Shown here in pieces: positions 1 to 5,903 of a DNA stretch of 6,033 nt (positions are counted from its first letter, which is position 1; each line of letters begins with the position of its first letter). The notes beneath the pieces are model-generated. The model was given only the letters and a program-made list of their open reading frames with translations, made no database searches and had not been told where the DNA came from. Both the position numbers and the translations under genes were made by a program. The stretch comes from Planctomycetota bacterium (GTDB taxonomy: Bacteria; Planctomycetota; Phycisphaerae; WQYP01), in the NCBI GenBank assembly GCA_021826605.1, contig JAKAZF010000200.1, positions 1 through 6,033 of the forward strand. Direction: 5' to 3'.

Positions 1-1312
1 GCTGTTGCTGCAGGATTTCGGGATGGCGGGCGTGATTGTACATCTGCTGCATGATACGCGAACTGATGTGCACTTCCAGCACCACCCGATTGGCAACCGA
101 TTCATAATCGCGGGCCAGCACGGTGGCATATTTTTCCAGAAACGTAATGCCCTTGCTGTCGGAAAGCAGTACGGATATCCGGGCGTGAATCAGCTCTCCA
201 AGCATGGCGCTTAAGACCATTTCGGTAAGCCGGGCGACGCCTTCACCGGTTTTGGCGCTGACGGGCAGGGCGTTGGGAAATTTAAGTTTCCAGAATGCCA
301 GATCATCCGGCGAAGCCACCGCATCGGTTTTATTTAAAAGCAACTGCGCCCGTTGATTGCCGCAACCAATATCCATCAGCACTTTCTGCACGCTGATCAA
401 CTGCTGCATGGCATGGGGATGTGAAACGTCCAGAAGCACCAGAAGCAAATCGGCATGAGTGGCTTCCTCTAAAGTCGCTTTGAATGATGCCACGAGATGG
501 TGCGGCAAATCGCGTACAAACCCGACGGTGTCCGACAGCAAGCCGCTGTGAGCACTGGCCAAGCGCCATTGGCGTGTTTTGGTATCGAGCGTAGCAAACA
601 GTTTATCTTCCACAAAGGTTCCCGCTCCAGTCAGCGTGTTAAACATCGTGCTCTTGCCGGCATTGGTGTAGCCCACCAGACTGACGGTGAAATGCTGTTC
701 TTTACGGGTGGAAACTTCCCGGCTTTTGCGCTCCTGCACCTGAGCAATGCGCTTTTTCAAATCGGAAACTTTGTCCCGCACCAGTCGGCGGTCAATTTCC
801 AACTGCATTTCACCGGGGCCGCGCGCCCCAACGCCGGCTCCGGCACCGGAACCAATGCGTTCCAGATGCGCCCACATGTGCCGGAGGCGCGGATAGGTAT
901 ATTCCATCTGCGCCAGCGCCACCTGCAATTGGGCTTCATGGGTTCTGGCCCGTGTACCGAAAATATCGAGAATCAATTCACTGCGATCGAGAACTTTGCA
1001 GTCACAAATCTTTTCCAGATCACGCAACTGGTTGGGCGACATGTCATTGTCAAAGATCACCACCTCCGCACCATGCGCTTTGACCATGCGCCCGATTTCT
1101 TCCGCTTTGCCCCGGCCGATATAAGTTCCGGGGTCAATACTTTGACGCTGCTGAATAACGCGCTCAATAACCTCGGCTCCGGCGGTTGCCGCCAGACTGG
1201 CTAACTCGCCAAGCGGATCGCGCGGATCAGCCGTTGAATCCGGCAGCAGCACGCCTACGAGAATCGCCTTTTCGCGCTGGACGGATAATTCGGTGCGATG
1301 ATCTTTAGACAA
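1..1312 (-). CDS. hflX: GTPase HflX (3' end beyond window edge)
   Basis: HflX is a TRAFAC-class GTPase that binds the 50S subunit and splits stalled or stress-damaged 70S ribosomes. Reading back from 1312, 437 codons stay open to the edge; the usual family length is about 430, so only the extreme C-terminus should be missing. The N-terminal HflX domain (about 15-200) includes DPLGEL, the GTYIGRGKAEE segment (62-72) and the glycine-rich family signature with RGPGE at 164-168. A helical linker precedes the G domain: G1 GYTNAGKST 214-222, switch I FATLDT 239-244, G3 DTVG 261-264, G4 NKTD 327-330, G5 SAKTG 352-356. No ATG exists near the 5' end; after an in-frame TAA the first usable start is TTG at 1312, 10 bases after AGGAG. 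It lies 113 bases after pdxA, so it may share that transcript or use its own promoter. All GTPase motifs are intact. Identity is near certain; the start is likely. Confidence 0.96.
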   Translation of the reverse strand, partial: MSKDHRTELSVQREKAILVGVLLPDSTADPRDPLGELASLAATAGAEVIERVIQQRQSIDPGTYIGRGKAEEIGRMVKAHGAEVVIFDNDMSPNQLRDLEKICDCKVLDRSELILDIFGTRARTHEAQLQVALAQMEYTYPRLRHMWAHLERIGSGAGAGVGARGPGEMQLEIDRRLVRDKVSDLKKRIAQVQERKSREVSTRKEQHFTVSLVGYTNAGKSTMFNTLTGAGTFVEDKLFATLDTKTRQWRLASAHSGLLSDTVGFVRDLPHHLVASFKATLEEATHADLLLVLLDVSHPHAMQQLISVQKVLMDIGCGNQRAQLLLNKTDAVASPDDLAFWKLKFPNALPVSAKTGEGVARLTEMVLSAMLGELIHARISVLLSDSKGITFLEKYATVLARDYESVANRVVLEVHISSRIMQQMYNHARHPEILQQQ

Positions 1313-1322
1313 GTGCTGAAAA

Positions 1323-1327
1323 CTCCT
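1323..1327 (-). promoter_or_regulatory. Shine-Dalgarno site that fixes the TTG start of hflX
   Basis: The minus strand reads AGGAG here, 10 bases before the TTG at 1312-1310. No ATG or GTG is available in frame before codon 21, which lies well inside the conserved N-terminal domain, so this site is the main evidence for the rare TTG start. Confidence 0.7.
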
Positions 1328-1361
1328 GAAATAGGGTCGTGTTATTTATTTCGCCACGCTC

Positions 1362-1373
1362 TCCATCGATGGA
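1362..1373. repeat. 12-base perfect palindrome TCCATCGATGGA
   Basis: The sequence equals its own reverse complement over 12 bases. With a two-base bulge the symmetry extends to CTC (1359-1361) pairing with GAG (1376-1378). It sits between the candidate promoter boxes and the hflX Shine-Dalgarno site. It could be an operator half-site pair or a short hairpin in the hflX leader; its function is unknown. Confidence 0.4.
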
Positions 1374-1425
1374 TTGAGTTTACTGCTGCGGGCTGCCGAC
1401 GGCAATTTCAGGCGGTGCCAAACCC

Positions 1426-2526
1426 TTAGTGGGAGTCAGGCGTGCGATTTTCAACGCGATTTTTCCGGCTCTGCGCGGCGATTCGGCACGCCATAGTCAG
1501 GGCCGCCTTCATGCTGCCCGGATCAGCCTTATTTTTGCCCACAATATCAAACGCGGTACCATGGTCCACACTGGTTCGAATAATCGGCAGACCCAGCGTC
1601 AAATTGACACTGTTATTAAAATCCAGCAGTTTCACAGGTATCAACCCCTGGTCATGGTACATCGCCACGACCAGATCATAGGCGCCTTTTGCAGCTTTAT
1701 AAAAAATGGTGTCCGCACTGAAGGGCCCTTGGGCGTCAATGCCATGCTGACGGGCCATGAGTATCGCCGGCTCAATAATCCGCTTTTCTTCATCACCAAA
1801 TTGCCCATTTTCACCTGCGTGGGGGTTTAATCCGCATACTGCAATGCGGGGGTGCTCAATGCCAAACCAATCTTTAAGCGCCTGGTGCGCCAGATCAATG
1901 GGATCAAATACCGTGCCGATTTTAAAGCTATGGCGCAGCTCGAAAAGGGCTTCATGAATTGTACAGAGCACCACGCGCAAGCCTTTGTGCGACGCTGGTG
2001 CTGCCACGGCGTCTGGGCCGCTGCCTGAAGACTCGGTCGGCGGATTGGCGGCGAACATCATGGCATAGCGCCGGGAGTTGGTTTTTTCAGCCAGCAGTTC
2101 CGTGTGGCCCGGCCACCGCGAATAGCCGGCAAGTTTCCAGCTTTCCTTACAGATCGGCCCGGTGACAATGGCGTCGATTTGATTTTTTCTTGCCGCCTCA
2201 ATGGCATCGGTGACAAATTTCATGGAGGCCAGCCCACCCTGTTTGGAGGCGGCCCGCACATCCATTCCCAGAAAGGAGAATTCGTCATAGTCCAGTACCA
2301 CGGCGTCATGGTCGTAGGGGCGCAGCCGTTCATGTTGATCGCGCCACCAGAATGGCTCAATTTCCGCCAGATCAGCGCAGTAAGCCAATAGTTCATTAAA
2401 GCCAAATATCACAAAGCGGCCCATTTTGCGTATGTGCGGGTCGGAAAGGGCCTTGACAATGACTTCAGCGCCCACGCCGGCGGGGTCACCCATGGTTATG
2501 CCGATGGTGGGCAGGTATGCGCTCAT
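1426..2526 (-). CDS. pdxA: 4-hydroxythreonine-4-phosphate dehydrogenase PdxA
   Basis: PdxA oxidises 4-phosphohydroxy-L-threonine with NAD(P)+ in the DXP-dependent pathway to pyridoxal phosphate; the product condenses with 1-deoxyxylulose 5-phosphate in PdxJ. It is cytosolic. Visible family motifs are GDPAGVGAE (13-21), the substrate-binding GHTE (140-143), CTIHEAL (188-194), GLNPHAGENG (232-241), GPFSADT (267-273), YHDQGL (290-295) and the C-terminal TLGLPIIRTSVDHGTAFDI block (310-328). His191, His236 and His291 keep the 45- and 55-residue spacing of the three metal ligands of E. coli PdxA (His166, His211, His266, recalled). At 366 residues it is longer than the usual roughly 330. About 20 extra residues lie between GHTE and His191, in a Ser/Gly/Pro/Ala-rich stretch near 160-180. 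The ATG overlaps the ribE stop as ATGA, with a weak GGGG 7 bases before it, so translation is probably coupled to ribE. A PdxA2-type sugar-acid paralogue is less likely. Confidence 0.95.
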   Translation of the reverse strand: MSAYLPTIGITMGDPAGVGAEVIVKALSDPHIRKMGRFVIFGFNELLAYCADLAEIEPFWWRDQHERLRPYDHDAVVLDYDEFSFLGMDVRAASKQGGLASMKFVTDAIEAARKNQIDAIVTGPICKESWKLAGYSRWPGHTELLAEKTNSRRYAMMFAANPPTESSGSGPDAVAAPASHKGLRVVLCTIHEALFELRHSFKIGTVFDPIDLAHQALKDWFGIEHPRIAVCGLNPHAGENGQFGDEEKRIIEPAILMARQHGIDAQGPFSADTIFYKAAKGAYDLVVAMYHDQGLIPVKLLDFNNSVNLTLGLPIIRTSVDHGTAFDIVGKNKADPGSMKAALTMACRIAAQSRKNRVENRTPDSH

Positions 2527-3182
2527 GGCATCGCCCCGATCATCCCATCAGCCGGACTCTGGGCCAAGCGCTGAAGCGCTATGGGATCAAGATGTTTGAG
2601 ATAATTGACCACCGTGCGGGTTAAAATATCGGTTTCAATATTCACTCGGTTGCCCACCTTCAGCAAGCCCAGCGTGGTCAATTCCCGGGTCAGGGGAATC
2701 ACCGCCACGCTGAAGGTGTTGGAATCCACCGATGCGACGGTCATGCTCACGCCATCAATGGCAATGCTCCCCTTGGGGACAATCATGTTGCGGCACGGTT
2801 CCGGCAGGGAGAAAAAAAGCCGCCAGTCACCGGGGTTCGCGTGAACTTTGACAACCTCGGCCACAGCGTCGATGTGTCCCTGCACAAAATGGCCGCCCAG
2901 CAGATCGCCCGCGCGTAGTGAGCGTTCCAGGTTCACCGTATCGCCCGGATGTTGATCACCCAGATTAGTTACCGCCATGGTTTCGCGCACGGCGTCAAAT
3001 TCCAATCGCTGGCCCGGTTCAATGCGGACCACACTCAAGCAGATGCCCGAGACGGCGATGCTTTCACCAATGTCAAAAGAAACCGGCCCAAAATTTGCAG
3101 CATCCACGACAATACGCCGACCGCGCGGCGTATCCATTACCGCGTGAATGATCCCTGTCGCTTGTATCAAGCCCGTAAACAT
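2523..3182 (-). CDS. ribE: Riboflavin synthase, alpha chain
   Basis: This enzyme dismutates two 6,7-dimethyl-8-ribityllumazine molecules into riboflavin and a pyrimidinedione, the last step of riboflavin synthesis; it acts as a cytosolic homotrimer. The 219 residues match the usual length. The start MFTGLIQ is the family hallmark. Two lumazine-binding repeats are clear: SIAVSGICLSV (41-51) in the first and SIAIDGVSMTV (139-149) in the second, with GGHFVQGHID (96-105) at the junction. Phe2, Ser41, Cys48, Ser146 and Asp185 fall at the same numbers as functionally important residues of the E. coli enzyme (recalled). The C-terminal tail after about residue 197 is variable. The start is 39 bases after the fic stop, and no strong Shine-Dalgarno precedes it; a TAAAAT box ends 6 bases before the ATG. 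It overlaps pdxA by four bases. The symbol follows ribE usage; it is ribC in E. coli. Confidence 0.96.
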   Translation of the reverse strand: MFTGLIQATGIIHAVMDTPRGRRIVVDAANFGPVSFDIGESIAVSGICLSVVRIEPGQRLEFDAVRETMAVTNLGDQHPGDTVNLERSLRAGDLLGGHFVQGHIDAVAEVVKVHANPGDWRLFFSLPEPCRNMIVPKGSIAIDGVSMTVASVDSNTFSVAVIPLTRELTTLGLLKVGNRVNIETDILTRTVVNYLKHLDPIALQRLAQSPADGMIGAMP

Positions 3183-3188
3183 GCCACT

Positions 3189-3194
3189 ATTTTA
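3189..3194 (-). promoter_or_regulatory. Candidate -10 box for a leaderless ribE transcript
   Basis: On the minus strand TAAAAT matches the TATAAT consensus at 5 of 6 positions. Exactly six bases separate it from the ribE ATG, which places the expected transcription start on the A of the start codon. The bases between (AGTGGC) make only a weak Shine-Dalgarno. No good -35 box is seen 16-18 bases upstream. Alternatively ribE is simply read from the upstream fic transcript. Confidence 0.3.
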
Positions 3195-3221
3195 CACGAT
3201 TGACGCCCTGAATTCCCGCCG

Positions 3222-4727
3222 CTATGCCCCTAGACCTTTCCTCCAGTAATCCAATCCCTTAAGAATCGCAGAATTTGTCCATTTTCTAAATGTTTCCGCG
3301 ACCTTCGTCGGGTCCTGATCGTACGTAAAATAAAATGGCTCATCAATCAACGCACGAATCTCGCTTATCTCTGATTTCCCCTCGTCCGTGGGCTGTTTCG
3401 TGTACGCCATGGCGGAACATACCAGCACGCCGTCGGAGTTGCCGCCGATGCCATGGAACGCGAAGAGCAATTCGGTCCGCAAGGGGGAAGATTGGCCAGT
3501 GGTAGATATAACAAGCCGCGCCCATGCCTGGTACACCTGCTGGTTGGCGTAATAGCCCAAAGCTTTTGCGCAGGTAACAATCTGAAATCCATGAAAATTT
3601 ACGATCGGGGCGTCCTTAGGGTTACGCCGATTAGCTTGATCGGCAAAGGCTTGGATATGAAGAGATCCCAGGGTGCTGTTAATCTCCCCGGCGTTATCGG
3701 CAAGCTGTTGACTCACCATCGCGTATAATGCGTCTCCGGTTTTCAATATTTCCATTTTCTGGGTTCGCACGGCCTGGAGCTGTTGCGTGAGCTTGTTCTT
3801 AATGGCGCCTAGTGTGGACTTCATGGCAGTTGCCTCACCAGCCGTCTCCTCGCTCAGGCTCATTGCCTGACGGACCGACCTGGTCTGAAGTGTGCAGAAA
3901 AGATTGATAAGGGGCAATAAATCCCCGCTGTCAGCGGATCGCAATGCATTGATATAATCCATTCTTTCATTGCGTGTCACTACCAGAGGAAACCATTTAT
4001 GCTTAAGCAAAACTAAGGTCGCAAGGCATCGCGCCACGCGGCCATTTCCATCGGTGAAGGGATGTATCAACGTAAAACGATGATGCAGCCACGCTGCTTC
4101 AATTTCCGGCGGCACTCCATTTTTTTCATGCGCTGCGTGCAACTGCAAAAGGCGATCCATTTCAGATTCAACATGCTCGGGCGGGCAAAATTCAAAGATA
4201 AAATCATCAGGGCCTTCAACGTTGTTTTTCAGACGTTTCCAGACGCCGCGCGGCAGTTCCCTTTGTACGCGCTGGCCAAGGGTATCAATCGCGTCGTAAT
4301 GGCTCTGATTGGCGGTCAACACTGCGTGCAGTTCTTTCAGATATGATTTACTGAGCGATCTACTGCCGGAGATAAATTGATAAAGTCCTTCAATGGCACT
4401 GTATTGGTCCTTAATCACCGCGACCACTTCGCCGGCCGATCGGTCCGTATCGCCGCTGGATATGAAAGCCGCATCCAAGCCTTGTTCAATGAGGGTTTTA
4501 GTGGCACCCTCGCTGATGGAATAAAGTCGTTCGAGTACCCCGGTTTCGATGGCCCATTGTCGTCGTAATTTGATCAGGAAATCCTTGTACGCATCGCGTT
4601 CCTGCATGTCAATGGCTTGTGTTTGCCACGCCCGCACCAGCGCTTCCGTCTGGTCATGGCGCAAAGATTGCCAGTCCGGCGGCAGATCTTCTATCTCCCT
4701 CCAATAATAGGACTTGACTTCAACCAT
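3222..4727 (-). CDS. Fic-family protein (probable AMP transferase) with unknown C-terminal region
   Basis: Fic enzymes transfer AMP or another phosphate-containing group from a nucleotide to Ser, Thr or Tyr of target proteins. The core motif HPFTDGNGRVAR is complete at 222-233: His222 is the expected general base, Asp226 the metal ligand, and Gly227-Arg230 the phosphate-binding loop. Helices before it match the Fic fold (about 100-270), and GVWK (161-164) sits where the target-binding flap is expected. An N-terminal helix carries YSISEG (69-74), resembling the class II inhibitory motif (S/T)xxxE(G/N) but with Tyr in the first position. After the core come a Gln/Lys-rich probable coiled coil (about 296-345) and a mixed alpha/beta-looking region (about 375-498) I do not recognise. 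The start is supported by GGAG 8 bases before the ATG. No small FicA-like antitoxin gene is upstream. Whether it is a toxin, regulator or defence protein cannot be told from sequence. Confidence 0.9.
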   Translation of the reverse strand: MVEVKSYYWREIEDLPPDWQSLRHDQTEALVRAWQTQAIDMQERDAYKDFLIKLRRQWAIETGVLERLYSISEGATKTLIEQGLDAAFISSGDTDRSAGEVVAVIKDQYSAIEGLYQFISGSRSLSKSYLKELHAVLTANQSHYDAIDTLGQRVQRELPRGVWKRLKNNVEGPDDFIFEFCPPEHVESEMDRLLQLHAAHEKNGVPPEIEAAWLHHRFTLIHPFTDGNGRVARCLATLVLLKHKWFPLVVTRNERMDYINALRSADSGDLLPLINLFCTLQTRSVRQAMSLSEETAGEATAMKSTLGAIKNKLTQQLQAVRTQKMEILKTGDALYAMVSQQLADNAGEINSTLGSLHIQAFADQANRRNPKDAPIVNFHGFQIVTCAKALGYYANQQVYQAWARLVISTTGQSSPLRTELLFAFHGIGGNSDGVLVCSAMAYTKQPTDEGKSEISEIRALIDEPFYFTYDQDPTKVAETFRKWTNSAILKGLDYWRKGLGA

Positions 4728-4735
4728 GTTCTTTT

Positions 4736-4739
4736 CTCC
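4736..4739 (-). promoter_or_regulatory. Shine-Dalgarno site of the fic gene
   Basis: The minus strand reads GGAG, followed by 8 bases and then the ATG at 4727. This supports the chosen start and shows that the gene has its own initiation site rather than depending on overlap with the upstream gene. Confidence 0.65.
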
Positions 4740-4760
4740 AATGGTCGTTGCAAACTATTG

Positions 4761-4789
4761 ATCTTATCCGGTTCCTGCGCGATAGTCAC
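4761..4789 (-). promoter_or_regulatory. Weak sigma-70-like promoter upstream of fic
   Basis: In the 65-base gap after the membrane protein gene, GTGACT (4789-4784) and TAAGAT (4766-4761) are 17 bases apart, each matching consensus at 4 of 6 positions. Transcription would start near 4753, leaving a leader of about 26 bases that contains the GGAG site. It is plausible but weak, and read-through from upstream is equally possible. Confidence 0.22.
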
Positions 4790-4792
4790 AGT

Positions 4793-5779
4793 TTAAGGTT
4801 TGCGGCGACCTGGGCCGGAGGGTTTGCTGAACTTGCGGTTGGCCAATACGGCGGCCCATAAGGCCAGCGCGATGGGGGCCATGTAGATGATTTGATCGGT
4901 TATGGGAGATGGGTTAAGCGCCGGAACTACGCCGAAGGCGGCCAGTAATCCGCGCAGCACCAGCAGTGGAATCATGACCGCCATGGAAATCCGCCACGCG
5001 ACTTTCAGGGGCATTCCGATGCTGCGATTGATTGACCGCACCACAAACCCGGTCAGAAATACCATCAGCACGGTCCAGACGCAGAACCATAAAACATACG
5101 CCGGTATGGATGCCAAGCCTAAAATCAGGCTGATCAGGGGCATCAGCGGGGGGAGAGTTTTGGAATCAAGAATGACGGCGGGTAATTGATCGGTCGGCAC
5201 GGACCTGGCCAGCGACGGCTTGAGCAGACCGTTGACGGCTACGATCTCCCGCTGCAACTGCGCCATGGGCATAATCAACCATGGACTGCTCCAGTTCGAA
5301 CCGGTCAAGACCACGCTGTTGCGATCCAAAAGTACGATGAATGGATGCGTCGCCAGTGTTGCGGCACCGGCAAGTGCGGGATCGGCCAGTACTGTTTCCA
5401 TTGGTGTTTGCACGGTCATCGGTATTAGTTTTGTTGGGCCTTTGGGGCGGATAATCGACAATTGCCCTTTATCAAGCTGCACGGGCAGAAAGTGCTGGTC
5501 ATACGTCGCGGCAAACTCCTGCAAGGGTTTGATGGACCCGGCGGAGGTAGAAAAGCCCATGCACAAGCCCGCAATGATCATGGCCCAGACCAGGGGCCAA
5601 AAGGTAACCGATGCGGGATACATGGCGGCCTGCGCCCATTTTTCAGGTTCGACGAGCAAAAGCAAAAATCGCTTCGGCAGCACCGGAGGTTTGGGTTTGG
5701 AAAACTTTGCTGGCGGTTTATAGCGTGCGTCCTGGGATGGCGTATCATCAGCAGGCGGCTTGGGAGGGATATCGGTCAT
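4793..5779 (-). CDS. Multi-spanning membrane protein of unknown function
   Basis: I do not recognise this 328-residue protein with confidence. Residues 1-38 are rich in Pro and Lys (repeated PPKPP-, KPPAKF- and KPKPP-like runs) and probably cytoplasmic. A first membrane segment lies near 59-79. It is followed by a polar region of about 130 residues, probably outside the membrane, with LPVQLDKGQLSI at 98-109. Then come a long hydrophobic block at about 211-247 (probably two spans) and spans near 263-284 and 296-313, ending in a basic tail KPSGPGRRKP. One N-terminal span, an external domain and a C-terminal cluster of spans resemble the layout of DUF1189-type proteins, but this is a low-confidence comparison. 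ATG at 5779 is preferred; an in-frame TTG at 5791 would add four residues but has a poorer upstream context. The gene follows efp by 124 bases and precedes fic by 65. A role in the envelope is inference only. Confidence 0.75.
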   Translation of the reverse strand: MTDIPPKPPADDTPSQDARYKPPAKFSKPKPPVLPKRFLLLLVEPEKWAQAAMYPASVTFWPLVWAMIIAGLCMGFSTSAGSIKPLQEFAATYDQHFLPVQLDKGQLSIIRPKGPTKLIPMTVQTPMETVLADPALAGAATLATHPFIVLLDRNSVVLTGSNWSSPWLIMPMAQLQREIVAVNGLLKPSLARSVPTDQLPAVILDSKTLPPLMPLISLILGLASIPAYVLWFCVWTVLMVFLTGFVVRSINRSIGMPLKVAWRISMAVMIPLLVLRGLLAAFGVVPALNPSPITDQIIYMAPIALALWAAVLANRKFSKPSGPGRRKP

Positions 5780-5867
5780 TGCGGGTCTCAATTCCGCGCC
5801 GGCCTGCAGGCAGGAGCGGGCATATCCGGGAAATCAATGCTGGATCGTCATCAACCTAACGTCCGCA

Positions 5868-5892
5868 TGGCAAGGCATTAACGCACTTGCCA
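5868..5892 (-). terminator. Hairpin just downstream of efp, possible terminator
   Basis: TGGCAAG and CTTGCCA form a 7-base perfect stem around an 11-base loop, beginning 11 bases after the efp stop. There is no T run after the stem on the minus strand, so it is not a classical intrinsic terminator. It could be an RNA-stabilising 3' hairpin, a weak terminator, or chance. Confidence 0.25.
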
Positions 5893-5903
5893 CCATTGGG
5901 GCG

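Larger units (their letters stand above)
1313..1425 (-). promoter_or_regulatory. pdxA-hflX intergenic region with weak promoter-like boxes
   Basis: This 113-base gap is the longest between the central genes. On the minus strand TTGCCG (1405-1400) and TAAACT (1382-1377) are separated by exactly 17 bases; each matches the sigma-70 consensus at 4 of 6 positions. A 12-base perfect palindrome follows at 1362-1373, where a repressor or a start-site hairpin could act. No hairpin followed by a T tract is visible, so read-through from pdxA is also possible. The match is weak and could be chance. Confidence 0.2.

Noticed and set aside
497..1204. Long plus-strand open frame of 235 codons
   Set aside because: It lies wholly antisense to hflX, whose frame contains all GTPase motifs. 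The translated plus-strand product shows no recognisable domain.
1380..1454. Minus-strand 24-codon frame starting at TTG inside the pdxA 3' end and running past its stop
   Set aside because: It reads smoothly (proline-rich end) and could hint at a shifted PdxA C-terminus, but PdxA already ends at the expected place, no SD precedes it, and it is very short.
3222..4727. Fic as toxin of a FicT/FicA toxin-antitoxin pair
   Set aside because: No small gene with an inhibitory motif is next to it; the inhibitory-like helix is in the same polypeptide, as in class II Fic proteins.
5780..5791. Upstream TTG start for the membrane protein
   Set aside because: It would add only four residues and has no good SD; the ATG at 5779 is the simpler choice.
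5802..5811. 10-base palindrome GCCTGCAGGC in the gap between efp and the membrane protein
   Set aside because: Short, GC-rich and without a loop or a second copy in the window; nothing ties it to a function.
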